This document shows positions 8,517-18,116 of a stretch of DNA of 64,000 nt, in pieces. The DNA comes from Gottfriedia acidiceleris (GTDB taxonomy: Bacteria > Bacillota > Bacilli > Bacillales > Bacillaceae_G). Location: NCBI RefSeq assembly GCF_002128425.1, contig NZ_NESS01000006.1, forward strand, positions 268,704-332,703. The letters are read 5' to 3'. Position 1 is the stretch's first letter. The number at the start of each line of letters is the position of its first letter. The position numbers and the translations under genes were made by a program. Under the pieces are notes generated by a model. The model saw only the letters and a list, made by a program, of their open reading frames with translations. It was not told where the DNA came from and ran no database searches.

Positions 8517-10829
8517 TTACTTAATTAAAGTTTGAATTAATCTTTTTGCTGATTGACCGTCTTGATATTTATTAAATCGATGATTAAACTCAGCTACTTT
8601 TTGAAGATTGAAGTTACCTTCTTTAATAAGGTTAATTATTTCATCTGTTGTTCTGACTATCGGTCCGGGAACAAACTCATCATAATCATAGAAAAAGCTT
8701 CTTTCATCTAAGTATTCTTCAAGGTCATATGCATAAAAGATCATAGGTCGTTCTAAAATTGCATATTCAAATACAAGTGATGAGTAATCACTAATTAGTA
8801 TATCTGTCAGATAAAGAACTTCATTCATATCATGATTGCCTAAATCAATGACAAAATCTTTTGCTTCTTGTGGAATGACTATCCCTTTTTTGACGGCTGG
8901 ATGTAGTTTAAGTACGAGTACATACTCATCTTGGAGCTTATTGGCCATTTGGATTAGATTTAATTGTAAATTAAAATTCTTGCGCTCTTTAGGGCTACCC
9001 CTAAATGTAGGAGCGTACGTAATAACTTTTTTGCCTTTCAACATCGGATATTTGTTGAAATATTTCCTTTTAATAGACTCTAACATTTCGTCATTATAAA
9101 AAAAGTCAGTTCTAGGTAAACCTAAAGCTAAAACATTCGATTCTGGAACGTTAAATGCCTCTGCATAAAAAGGAATAATTTCATCGCAAGAAACAATAAC
9201 ATTGGAATAGGAAGTATGTGCTTTAATTTCAAAATCCTTACTATTACTATCTTTATAGCCTACTGCACTAAGTCCAAATTTTTTGAAGGCTCCACATGCA
9301 TGCCATACTTGAATGACTTTCGTATCTTTTCGTAAATTTACATTATATAGAGGTCTATGATAATCATTCAGGATTACATATTTAGCACGCCCAAAATCAT
9401 AATACATTTTACATAACTCAGAGAAATTACGCTTTCTAATAAAGTGGCCAATAATTTTATACTCTGGTTTTGTTTTAATGAGTTCTTCGTAAATAAAATA
9501 ATAAGAGTCTTGAAGGCCAGTTGATTTATTTGAAGCAAAAATAATCTCATTTTTCATTGGGAGCATTTTTGCAAAATTTAAGACAACCCGTCTAGCGAAG
9601 GCACTTTTTAAACGACTTGAGAATTTGTTTTTCCTTTTTTTATTTGCTTTCTTTCTGACCAGGCTATTAATAGGAGATAGACTATTTTTTTTAACGGCCG
9701 CAAAACAAGAGTATACTTCTAATTTATGTATAGAAGTTACTAATTGATGAGCCATTTCTGGATTTAAACGTGCTTCCCAAACTTTTAGTAAGTCTAAATG
9801 GATTCGTTTTGCTTCTGGACTCATAAAATGATATCGATTAACGATTTCATAAGAAACAATCCGAGGTATAGCTGGGATTTTGTTATAAAGATTAATATCA
9901 ATTTTATTTATAAATTCCAAAAAAAGTTTTAAACTCTCAACTTGTGTCTCTGTCTCCATACTACGAATAGCACTGTTCACTGCCGGCCATATATCTGCCA
10001 TTACGATTCTTTGGTAGTAATGCGCTTTTATTTGAATTCGTTCAAATTTATTTTCAATGTATTGATCCCAAAGAGGATCAGAAATTGATAGACTTTTTAA
10101 GATATCGTTTAAGACTTTAACAGAATTAACTCTGACAATTTGAGATAAAGAAATATTATCTTCAGCTTCTCTAGAGCGATAGTAATAAATCACTTTATCA
10201 ACGGTGAAAATTTTATTTGCCTTTAAGTATGCTTCTATTATAAAAGGGTGGTCCTCTGTTACTTTAATATTTTTAGGAAAATTGATATTTTTGACGTGGC
10301 TAGCTTTAAATAGTTTATTACATGGTCCAAGAGAATAGAGTAAGCCAGGGGTTGAGATTAGTGACTTTTCTCCAGGTATATTTACTCCGTTACTAACATG
10401 ACTGCCAATAAACCATTTTTGGGTGCTATTAAAGCTTAATGATTGCCCTGTAACAACTTCGGCATTTTCATCAAGAGCTGCTTGGTACATTGCTTCGATT
10501 GCATCGTGAGGCAATAAATCATCAGAATCGACAAAACCAATATACTCGCCTCTAGCAATCTTCTTTCCATTATTTCTAGCGATACCAGGTCCGCTATTAT
10601 CTTGAATACCTAATACAATATTAGGATAAACTTTTGCATATTGCTTAATTAATTCAACACTTTGATCACTTGAACCATCGTCTATAAATATAATTTCTAT
10701 GTTTTTAAGTGATTGATTAACTAAGGATGAACACGTTACTTCAATATATTCCTCTACATTATATACAGGGATGATTAAACTAACTTTAACGTCCTTTAAA
10801 TCAGGGTTGATTATTAATTCAAAACTCAT
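8517..10829 (-). CDS. Bifunctional GT2 / CDP-glycerol glycerophosphotransferase (TagF-like fusion), copy 1
   Basis: A 770-residue fusion. Residues about 15-240 are a family 2 glycosyltransferase (LIIPVYNVEEYIE, IFIDDGSSD, GFVDSDD). Residues about 400-770 are a Glyphos_transf domain, with the catalytic-type His in VWHACGAFKKFG and the CDP-binding motif ISDYSSLVFEYAILERP. Family knowledge makes it a membrane-associated teichoic acid polymerase or primase using CDP-glycerol or CDP-ribitol. The start is the ATG at 10829 with GAGGA upstream; a preceding in-frame TTG is less likely. It is a close tandem paralogue of the next gene and of the same length. Confidence 0.88.
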   Translation of the reverse strand: MSFELIINPDLKDVKVSLIIPVYNVEEYIEVTCSSLVNQSLKNIEIIFIDDGSSDQSVELIKQYAKVYPNIVLGIQDNSGPGIARNNGKKIARGEYIGFVDSDDLLPHDAIEAMYQAALDENAEVVTGQSLSFNSTQKWFIGSHVSNGVNIPGEKSLISTPGLLYSLGPCNKLFKASHVKNINFPKNIKVTEDHPFIIEAYLKANKIFTVDKVIYYYRSREAEDNISLSQIVRVNSVKVLNDILKSLSISDPLWDQYIENKFERIQIKAHYYQRIVMADIWPAVNSAIRSMETETQVESLKLFLEFINKIDINLYNKIPAIPRIVSYEIVNRYHFMSPEAKRIHLDLLKVWEARLNPEMAHQLVTSIHKLEVYSCFAAVKKNSLSPINSLVRKKANKKRKNKFSSRLKSAFARRVVLNFAKMLPMKNEIIFASNKSTGLQDSYYFIYEELIKTKPEYKIIGHFIRKRNFSELCKMYYDFGRAKYVILNDYHRPLYNVNLRKDTKVIQVWHACGAFKKFGLSAVGYKDSNSKDFEIKAHTSYSNVIVSCDEIIPFYAEAFNVPESNVLALGLPRTDFFYNDEMLESIKRKYFNKYPMLKGKKVITYAPTFRGSPKERKNFNLQLNLIQMANKLQDEYVLVLKLHPAVKKGIVIPQEAKDFVIDLGNHDMNEVLYLTDILISDYSSLVFEYAILERPMIFYAYDLEEYLDERSFFYDYDEFVPGPIVRTTDEIINLIKEGNFNLQKVAEFNHRFNKYQDGQSAKRLIQTLIK

Positions 10830-10950
10830 CAATTTTTCCTCATTTCAAAACGAATAAATAAAAGGTTTATTTCTTATTTAAAAGTAATTTTGTCAAAAAT
10901 ATTGGAAATTATTCCTTGTATAAGGATTTATGAATAGGTTAAGAAAAAGA

Positions 10951-11000
10951 AAAGGCAAGTAAACAGTTGAATCCACAGATTTCAATGCTTACTTGCCTTT
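10951..11000 (-). terminator. Terminator between the tandem fusion genes
   Basis: On the minus strand AAAGGCAAGTAA pairs with TTACTTGCCTTT, followed by TTTCTTTTTC. It ends the transcript of copy 2, so copy 1 should have its own promoter within 10830-10950. Confidence 0.8.
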
Positions 11001-11006
11001 ATAAAA

Positions 11007-13319
11007 TTATTTAATTAGCGTTTCTACGAATCTTTCTGAAGCTCGTCCGTCAGCTATTTCATTAAAACGTTGGTTAAATTCTTTCACTTTATTTAAATCA
11101 AACTGATCTTCTTGGATTAAATCGATAATCTCATTTGTAGTTGAAGTAATTGGACCAGGTACAAAATCATGATAATCATAGAAGAAACTTCTTTCTTTCA
11201 TATAGTTCTCATAATCATATGCAAAGAAAATAACAGGTCTTTCTAGTAATGTATATTCAAATAATAATGAAGAATAGTCGCTTATTAAAATATCTGTCAT
11301 TAACAGCACTTCATTAATATTTTCCTTGCCTAAATTCAATACAAAATCACGAGCAGATTCAGGAATTTTTACATTATTCGTAACTGCCGGATGCAATTTT
11401 AGTACAAGTACATAATCTTCGCCTAATTTTTCTTCCATTGAAGCTAAATCAAGTTCTAAATGGAACGTTTTTCGATCTCTTGGGTTTCCACGGAATGTTG
11501 GTGCATAAGTAATAATTTTTTTATCTTTTAATTTTGGATATCTATTTAAGAATTTTCTACGAACATAATCCTTTGTTTGATCGTCAAAGAAAAGGTCAGT
11601 CCTAGGTAGTCCTAAAGGTAAAACATTTTTTTGATCAATATTAAATGCCTCAGCATAATGAGGTACAACTTCATTAGTTGAAACAACAACTTTTGTATAA
11701 GGTTTATGAGCATTTGTTTCAAATTGTTTTGGATTACTATCTGCAAAACCTACTGCACTATGTCCAAACTTTTTAAATGCACCACAAGCGTGCCACATTT
11801 GAATAACTTCTGTTTCTTTTCTAAAATTCATTTTATAAATTTGGCGGTGATAGTCATTTAGAATAATATATTTAGCACGGCCAAATTGGTAGTATGTTTT
11901 GCATAAATCAGAGAACTCACGTTTCTTAAAGAAGTCATCAACTACTTTATATTGTGGGCGTTTCGTTCTAATTTCTTCGTAAATAAAAGGATATGAATCA
12001 TCAAGACCTTTTGATTTATTTGAAGCAAAAACAATTGTATTTTGTGCAGGTAGTAAACTAGCAAACTTAAAAACTACTCTTCGTGCAAAGGCACTCTTAA
12101 AGCGACTCTTAATTTTATTAATACGTTTTCTGCGATCTCTTTTGCTAATATGACGTTGAATTGGTTTGATTGAATCTTTTTGTAATGCTTTTAAACATAA
12201 CGATGTATCAAATTTTCTATTTGAGTTTTTCAAAGTGTGCATAGTGCCTGGGTTACTAAGTTTTACCCATTCTTTCAACCAGTTTAAATGCAATTCCTTT
12301 GCTTTTTGAGATAATAAACCATAATGAGGAACCAACTCGTATGATGTAATTCTAGTTAGAGAAGGTACTCGATTATATAATTTATAGTCAAGTGTTTTAA
12401 GCCAGTCATAGATTAATTGGAATGCTTCTTCTTGGATCGAAGCATCTTTTGAACGAACTGCACTCATAATGGCAGGCCATAGATCAGCTGTAACGATACG
12501 GTGGTAATAAACACCCATCACATCCAGACGCTCTAGCTCGTTTGGTATTAAATTATTCCATAATCGATTTGAATAGCTCAAACTTTTTAAGATATCACGT
12601 AAAACTTTAACAGAATTAACTCGTACTACTTGTGAAAGAGAAAGATTTGATTCTTCTTCACGATTACGGTAATGATAGATTACTTTATCAACTGTAAAAA
12701 TTTTATTTGCTTTTAAATAAGCTTCAATGATAAATGGGTGGTCTTCTGTTACCCTAATATCAGTTGGGAATGACATATCTTTAATTAGACTAGATTTAAA
12801 CATTTTGTTACAAGGACCTAATGAATATAAAAGTCCTTTATTTGCAACAAGCGATTTCGTACCAGGAGTATATACACCATTATTGACATGGCTAGCAATA
12901 TACCAAGAACGAGTACTATTAAAGCTTAAAGAAGCTCCTGTAACTACTTCGGCATCCTCAGTTTTTGCTGCTAGATACATAGTTTCTAATGCATCCTCAG
13001 GTAATAAATCATCTGAATCGACAAAACTAATGTATTCACCTTTAGCTAAAGTCAACCCATTATTTCTTGCGACACCTGGACCTGCGTTTTTCTGTAATGC
13101 ATAAAGTATATTTGGATATAAGCTTAAAAGGTCATTGATAATGTTTGGCGTATTATCAGTTGAACCATCATCAACTAATATAATTTCAATTGGACTTAAT
13201 GTTTGCTTAGCAAGTGATTCAATTGTCTCTTTAATATAATTTTCTACATTATATACAGGAATAATGATACTAACTTTAGGTTGATCTACAATAGATGGTC
13301 TTACTACTTCAAAATTCAT
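11007..13319 (-). CDS. Bifunctional GT2 / CDP-glycerol glycerophosphotransferase (TagF-like fusion), copy 2
   Basis: 770 residues, with the same domain order as its downstream neighbour: a GT2 domain (SIIIPVYNVENYIKET, LVDDGSTDN, SFVDSDD), a linker, then Glyphos_transf with MWHACGAFKKFGHSAVGF and ILISDYSSLLFEY. Long stretches are identical between copies, such as PFIIEAYLKANKIFTVDKVI, so this is a gene duplication followed by divergence. The ATG follows GAGGAGAAATTACCCAAA. It lies just downstream of tarIJ on the same strand, so CDP-ribitol could be its substrate. Confidence 0.88.
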   Translation of the reverse strand: MNFEVVRPSIVDQPKVSIIIPVYNVENYIKETIESLAKQTLSPIEIILVDDGSTDNTPNIINDLLSLYPNILYALQKNAGPGVARNNGLTLAKGEYISFVDSDDLLPEDALETMYLAAKTEDAEVVTGASLSFNSTRSWYIASHVNNGVYTPGTKSLVANKGLLYSLGPCNKMFKSSLIKDMSFPTDIRVTEDHPFIIEAYLKANKIFTVDKVIYHYRNREEESNLSLSQVVRVNSVKVLRDILKSLSYSNRLWNNLIPNELERLDVMGVYYHRIVTADLWPAIMSAVRSKDASIQEEAFQLIYDWLKTLDYKLYNRVPSLTRITSYELVPHYGLLSQKAKELHLNWLKEWVKLSNPGTMHTLKNSNRKFDTSLCLKALQKDSIKPIQRHISKRDRRKRINKIKSRFKSAFARRVVFKFASLLPAQNTIVFASNKSKGLDDSYPFIYEEIRTKRPQYKVVDDFFKKREFSDLCKTYYQFGRAKYIILNDYHRQIYKMNFRKETEVIQMWHACGAFKKFGHSAVGFADSNPKQFETNAHKPYTKVVVSTNEVVPHYAEAFNIDQKNVLPLGLPRTDLFFDDQTKDYVRRKFLNRYPKLKDKKIITYAPTFRGNPRDRKTFHLELDLASMEEKLGEDYVLVLKLHPAVTNNVKIPESARDFVLNLGKENINEVLLMTDILISDYSSLLFEYTLLERPVIFFAYDYENYMKERSFFYDYHDFVPGPITSTTNEIIDLIQEDQFDLNKVKEFNQRFNEIADGRASERFVETLIK

Positions 13320-13371
13320 TTTGGGTAATTTCTCCTCATTATTAAAATAGTTTATGAGTTATATGATTAAC

Positions 13372-13400
13372 ATAAAAAAGAGGAGAGCAATATCCCCTCA
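13372..13400 (-). terminator. Terminator of tarIJ
   Basis: On the minus strand GAGGGGA pairs with TCTCCTC (one G-U), followed by six Ts. Confidence 0.7.
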
Positions 13401-13408
13401 AATTTACA

Positions 13409-14434
13409 TTATATTTTCCATTCCATAACTGATTTTCCCCAGTTAGTTGTTAAATCACGTTCGAATGCATTATGAATATCATCGATACTACGAACTACAT
13501 TTACATCTCCAATTAGAGTCTCTAAATATTCGACTACTTCAGGGTACTCATGAAGGAAGTTAACAGTTTCAACGAAGTCAGCGCGTCCGCTTCGACTACT
13601 ACCTATTAAAGTAATTCCTCTTTCAAGGATCATTCGTGTATTGATTTCAACAGGATATTCAGATACTCCAAGTAATGGAATCGAGCCTTCAGGCTGAATA
13701 TGTTCAATGATTTGTTCTACTGCGTATTGACTACCAATACCACCTACACATTCAAAAGCATGGTCGACTGTTACATCTTCAGGAACTTCATCAATTTGAT
13801 ACGTTTCATCTGCAAATGAGAAGTAGCTTAATTTTGAATGATTTTTACCAAATACATATACTTTACTTTCTGGATAGCGTTTTTTCAGGATAAGAGCAGT
13901 TATAAATCCTAAGTTTCCATCTCCCCAAACGCCTAAAACATCACGACGTTTATGTGCACGTTCTTCAAATCGGACAACTGCATGCATACTTACACTGATT
14001 AATTCAGAGAACGCTGCAACTTGTAAGTTTATGTCTTCTGATAATGCTACTACACGGTCTCTTTCAAGAAATACATAATCTTGCATGAAACCATCATAGC
14101 CACTCGAACGAAACTTACTTGTTTTTAAATAGTTTTCAGCAATTACATCATCAACCTGAGTAGGTGTATTTGGAATCATCACGACATGTGAGCCAGTTTT
14201 GAATTCACCTTTTGGGTCATAAACAACTTTACCAACACCTTCATGAATCAATGCCATTGGTAATTTTTTTGCCATCGCTTCTTTACCACGAGTACCAGTA
14301 TAGTAGCGTTGATCTGCAGCACAGATTGATAAATGTGTCGGACGTACTACGATATATTCACCTTCTAAAGATTGTTCTTTATACGTTATCTCAATTTGTT
14401 TTGTTGAAACTAAACGATAGATTTGATTAATCAT
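13409..14434 (-). CDS. tarJ: Ribitol-5-phosphate reductase (zinc alcohol dehydrogenase family)
   Basis: A 341-residue medium-chain dehydrogenase that makes ribitol 5-phosphate from ribulose 5-phosphate, the precursor of CDP-ribitol. [13 protein letters not shown] with ALIHEGVG carries the TarJ-type metal site, and [10 protein letters not shown] is the nucleotide-binding loop. Its ATG overlaps the tarI stop by 4 bp (14431-14434), the usual tight TarI-TarJ pairing. Length and motifs agree with TarJ of ribitol-teichoic-acid producers. Confidence 0.93.
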   Translation of the reverse strand: MINQIYRLVSTKQIEITYKEQSLEGEYIVVRPTHLSICAADQRYYTGTRGKEAMAKKLPMALIHEGVGKVVYDPKGEFKTGSHVVMIPNTPTQVDDVIAENYLKTSKFRSSGYDGFMQDYVFLERDRVVALSEDINLQVAAFSELISVSMHAVVRFEERAHKRRDVLGVWGDGNLGFITALILKKRYPESKVYVFGKNHSKLSYFSFADETYQIDEVPEDVTVDHAFECVGGIGSQYAVEQIIEHIQPEGSIPLLGVSEYPVEINTRMILERGITLIGSSRSGRADFVETVNFLHEYPEVVEYLETLIGDVNVVRSIDDIHNAFERDLTTNWGKSVMEWKI

Positions 14435-15147
14435 TTTGTTGTCACCTGATCCTTTAAAAGTGCATTTGCTACTTTTAAGTCATACGGAGTCGTAATTTTC
14501 ATATTAAAAACTTCACCTTTAACTAGCTTTACGTCTACACCTTTTAGAAGACAAATTTTACAAGCATCAGTTAAAATCGCTTTTTGTTCTGAATCTAATT
14601 CAGAATAGTGTTTTGTAAGTAGATTAATATTAAAACTCTGAGGAGTTTGTCCTTGATACATTGTATTTCTTACTGGAATATCTGTAATCGTATCGTGATT
14701 TGAAGATTGAATAATTGTATCAACAGCCTCAATAACCGTATCAACAGCTCCATATTGTAAAGCAGCATCAATATTTTCTTCTATAATACGATGAGTTAAA
14801 AACGGTCTAACAGCATCATGAGTTACGATAATATCTTCATCAGTTATTTCAAAGTTTTGTTGTAAATAGCGAATACCACTCATAATTGATTCATTACGGT
14901 CGCTACCACCTTCAACAACAGCTATACGGTCGTTTGTACCGATATACTTTTTAATAATATCTTTAGTATGTTGAATCCATTCTTTTGGAGTTACAACTAA
15001 AATCTTTTTAAAGTCGTCGTTTAACATGAATTTTTCTATTGTATGGATAATAATTGGACGGTTATTCAGCGCAAGAAATTGTTTTGGCATACTAACATTT
15101 CCCATTCGGGTACCTTTTCCACCCGCTAATATTTCTGCATAAATCAT
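14431..15147 (-). CDS. tarI: D-ribitol-5-phosphate cytidylyltransferase
   Basis: 238 residues of the IspD/TarI nucleotidyltransferase fold. It transfers CMP from CTP to ribitol 5-phosphate. The CTP-binding start [13 protein letters not shown], then [15 protein letters not shown] and a TIQSS region are visible. Coupling to tarJ distinguishes it from IspD. The ATG is preceded by GCAGGTGA. It is the first gene of a minus-strand tarIJ transcript that diverges from the glycosyltransferase at 15486. Confidence 0.92.
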   Translation of the reverse strand: MIYAEILAGGKGTRMGNVSMPKQFLALNNRPIIIHTIEKFMLNDDFKKILVVTPKEWIQHTKDIIKKYIGTNDRIAVVEGGSDRNESIMSGIRYLQQNFEITDEDIIVTHDAVRPFLTHRIIEENIDAALQYGAVDTVIEAVDTIIQSSNHDTITDIPVRNTMYQGQTPQSFNINLLTKHYSELDSEQKAILTDACKICLLKGVDVKLVKGEVFNMKITTPYDLKVANALLKDQVTTK

Positions 15148-15200
15148 TCATTTTCACCTGCTTTATTATTTTGGAATTAATATGTCAAGTAAGGATATTT

Positions 15201-15217
15201 TGTCTAAAAATTAGACA
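15201..15217. promoter_or_regulatory. Operator-like inverted repeat upstream of tarI
   Basis: TGTCTAA-AAA-TTAGACA, a perfect 7-bp inverted repeat with a 3-bp spacer, in the 338-bp region between divergent tarI and the GT4 gene. Its position about 55 bp upstream of tarI suits a regulator site. The regulator is unknown. Confidence 0.45.
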
Positions 15218-15245
15218 TATTTTAATAAAATACCCAAAGTTTATA

Positions 15246-15265
15246 AAAACATTACAAAACATTAC
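15246..15265. promoter_or_regulatory. Direct repeat resembling a PhoP half-site array
   Basis: Two exact copies of AAAACATTAC in tandem give ATTACA with a 10-bp period. In B. subtilis PhoP represses teichoic acid operons through TT(A/T)A(C/T)A-type repeats with 11-bp spacing. The match is partial, so this is only a candidate. Confidence 0.3.
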
Positions 15266-15485
15266 ATTTCATGTATTGTTTCTTCAAATACAATAAGTAT
15301 AATCATATCAAATAAAAAATAATTAGTCGACATTATACTATATTATTCGATGTTTTAGTACAAGTAGCTTCAAATAAAATTTTCCAATTTTAGAAAAATG
15401 GTAAAAAAGGTTGGTTTATGGTAAAATATCGTATATTTTGTCAAGTTAAACTAATCATTCATTCTATTCAGGAGGTAAGACATTC

Positions 15486-16700
15486 TTGGGTTTTCATAAA
15501 AAGAAGATTTTACTTATTTCACAACATTTTTATCCAGAAATAGGTAGTGCAGCAAACCGTATGAAAAATATTTACATAGAGTTAAAGGAAAAAGGTTTCG
15601 ATGTTAAAGTACTAACATTAGAACCTAGATATCCTAGTCGTGAATTATATGAAGATAAACAATTTTGGAATGAGCCTCAAATCGACGAAAAGGATGTCAT
15701 TCGAATTGATCCTTCTATAAAAAAACACTCTGGAAGTATTTTAAAAAGATTATATTTATATCTAGAAGTTATGGTACGATTTATTGGTACGATTTTTAAG
15801 CAAAAAGCTGAATTTGATTATATTTTTGTTACTTCTCCACCAATATTTGTAGGTGTGGCAGGTTTAATTGCTAAATGGAAGTTAAAAGCTCCATTAATAG
15901 TAGATATAAGAGATTTATGGCCAGAGTCACTAACGGGCGTACAAGTATTCTCTAATCCTTTAATCTTAAAGGTGGCATATAAAGTAGAAGAAATATTATA
16001 TAAAAAAGCAACGAAGATCATTGTTAATAGCCGAAGTTTTATTCAATATATGACAAATAAAAATGTAAGCAAGGATAAAATTACATTTCTACCTAATTCA
16101 TTAACGGAAAGTGAATTAGACTATAAGGAAGCTCATTTAGAAAAAGATAAGATAACCGTTATTTATACCGGGAATTTAGGCTTAGCACAGGATTTGCATA
16201 AGTTTATGAAAACTGCTGCAATGTTAAAAGAGAATCAATCAATTAATTTTTCGATTATTGGTTATGGGAAAAATACAAATGAAGTTAAGAATTATATTGA
16301 TTCAAACGGATTAACGAATGTAACATTACATACCGCAAAATCCCGAAATGAAACTTTAAAACTTGTAGCAAGTGCTGATATTGCTTATGTAAGTTTAGTA
16401 AACCAAGAAGTGTTTAAAACCGTTTTGCCTGGGAAAATAATTGATTATATGTGTGTAAAGAAACCAATCATTGGAGATGTAGCAGGATATGCAAGTGAAA
16501 TTATTCATGAAGCGAACTGTGGCATTATATTGAAAGAAGATACACCTGAAGAATTGGTTGAAAATATATATAAACTTGCAAATGATCCAAATCTCCGAAA
16601 AACTTATGGAGAAAATGGCTATCAATATGCATACAAAAATCTACGTTGGAAAACGAATATTAATGTGTTATTAAAAGTGATGGAGGAAATCCATGAATAA
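15486..16700 (+). CDS. Glycosyltransferase family 4 protein (WbuB/WcaI-like)
   Basis: 404 residues, cytoplasmic GT-B fold. The N-terminus LLISQHFYPEIGSAANR and the stretch VDIRDLWPESL are characteristic of WbuB-like transferases. The C-terminal donor domain includes VIYTGNLGLAQ and LPGKIIDYMCVKKPII. It starts at a TTG (15486), 9 bp after GGAGGT. It begins an operon: the next gene overlaps its end by 8 bp. It probably adds a HexNAc-type sugar to a lipid-linked surface polymer; this is inference from the family. Confidence 0.87.
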   Translation: MGFHKKKILLISQHFYPEIGSAANRMKNIYIELKEKGFDVKVLTLEPRYPSRELYEDKQFWNEPQIDEKDVIRIDPSIKKHSGSILKRLYLYLEVMVRFIGTIFKQKAEFDYIFVTSPPIFVGVAGLIAKWKLKAPLIVDIRDLWPESLTGVQVFSNPLILKVAYKVEEILYKKATKIIVNSRSFIQYMTNKNVSKDKITFLPNSLTESELDYKEAHLEKDKITVIYTGNLGLAQDLHKFMKTAAMLKENQSINFSIIGYGKNTNEVKNYIDSNGLTNVTLHTAKSRNETLKLVASADIAYVSLVNQEVFKTVLPGKIIDYMCVKKPIIGDVAGYASEIIHEANCGIILKEDTPEELVENIYKLANDPNLRKTYGENGYQYAYKNLRWKTNINVLLKVMEEIHE

Positions 16701-18015
16701 AAAGGTTTGTGCGTTTGTTTTTAATCATTTTACGAATGATGCACGCGTACTGCGTGAATGTTCTGCTTTAGCAGAAGTCGGATATGATGTTGATTTAATT
16801 GCTTTACATGATGATTCAAAAGAATTACCAAAAAGAGAACGAATGGAAGAAGGATTTAATGTGATCCGAGTAAACAATCGTTTACCATTTGGACTCTATC
16901 ATCTTGTTCATTATTGTTCAAAAATCTTTCATTTAGTAAAAAGTAGTTTATTAATGAAACTAGTTGCTATTTTATTGATTTTACTAGGTTTATTTTTAAA
17001 TGCAGTTGCAACGATTGTAATTGCAGGTGTAATCGTCCTTTTTGGAAATCGTTATATGAAAGTACTCTTAACAAGAGGCTATAATATTTTACAAATGATC
17101 TATCATGGTCTAAAAAGGGATTACGATATTTATCATGCGAATGACTTAAATACTTTACCTCAAGGAATCATTTGTGCAAAAGTATTCAAAAAAAGTAAAT
17201 TAATTTATGATTCACATGAAGTACAATCTAGTCGATCTGGTTATGAGAATCCGATATTCGGAAAAATTGAGAAGTTTTTAATTAAATATATTGATGTGAT
17301 GATTCACGAAAATAATACTAGAGCAAAATATACGCAAGAATTATATGATATTCCATATCCTGAGGTAATTCACAATTACCCATTTGTATCTAAGCCGGAA
17401 GAAAGTAATGCGATTAATCTTCATGAAAAACTAGGAATTAGTGAAGACGAACCAATCCTTCTTTATCAAGGTGGTATACAAAAGGGGCGTGGATTAGAAT
17501 TAATTGTAAAAGCTGCACCTTTATATAAAAGAGGGATCATTGTTTTTATTGGTGATGGTAAGATAAAGCCTACTCTTTTAAAATTAGTAGAAGAGCTACA
17601 ACTACAAGATCGAGTGAAATTTATTGATAAAGTACCAGTAGATGAATTGCTTAATTATACAAGAAATGCTTATCTAGGGTTTCAAGTATTAAATAATATA
17701 AATTTTAATCACTATTCAGCGTCTTCAAATAAATTATTTGAGTACATGATGAGCGGCGTACCAGTTGTTGCTTGTAGCTTTCCGGAGATCCAAAAGGTAG
17801 TTGAAGGTGAACATACTGGTGTATGTGTTGACTCCCACGATATTGATTCAATAGCTGAAGGTGTGAACTATTTATTAGACAACCCTGAAGTTCGAGACGA
17901 AATGAGCAGAAACTGTTTAAAAGCAAGACATAAATACAATTGGGATAATGAGAAGAAAGTTTTCATCGGAATTTACGAAAAAGTTTTATACGGTGAAAGG
18001 GCAATGGTAAGCTAA
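16693..18015 (+). CDS. Glycosyltransferase family 4 protein with membrane hairpin
   Basis: 440 residues. GT-B N-terminal features (FNHFTNDARVLREC) are interrupted at about residues 75-125 by two hydrophobic segments that should anchor it in the membrane. The second Rossmann domain follows (LLYQGGIQKGRGLELIVKA, FIGDGKIK, SSNKLFEYMMSGVPVVAC). Its ATG lies inside the end of the previous gene, with GGAGGA 6 bp upstream, so the two are translationally coupled. It likely extends the same glycan. Confidence 0.86.
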   Translation: MNKKVCAFVFNHFTNDARVLRECSALAEVGYDVDLIALHDDSKELPKRERMEEGFNVIRVNNRLPFGLYHLVHYCSKIFHLVKSSLLMKLVAILLILLGLFLNAVATIVIAGVIVLFGNRYMKVLLTRGYNILQMIYHGLKRDYDIYHANDLNTLPQGIICAKVFKKSKLIYDSHEVQSSRSGYENPIFGKIEKFLIKYIDVMIHENNTRAKYTQELYDIPYPEVIHNYPFVSKPEESNAINLHEKLGISEDEPILLYQGGIQKGRGLELIVKAAPLYKRGIIVFIGDGKIKPTLLKLVEELQLQDRVKFIDKVPVDELLNYTRNAYLGFQVLNNINFNHYSASSNKLFEYMMSGVPVVACSFPEIQKVVEGEHTGVCVDSHDIDSIAEGVNYLLDNPEVRDEMSRNCLKARHKYNWDNEKKVFIGIYEKVLYGERAMVS

Positions 18016-18048
18016 AAATTTATCGATTATGTGAATATTTTAGTAGAG

Positions 18049-18093
18049 AAGGTAAAAAGAACTAGGGATTATGCCATATTTCTTTTTACCTTT
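18049..18093 (+). terminator. Hairpin between glycosyltransferase genes
   Basis: AAGGTAAAAAGAA pairs with TTCTTTTTACCTT, a 13-bp stem. The trailing T-tract is weak, so it may be an attenuating or mRNA-stabilising hairpin rather than a full terminator. Confidence 0.5.
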
Positions 18094-18116
18094 CTATGCA
18101 TAGAGAGGTTAGCTAG

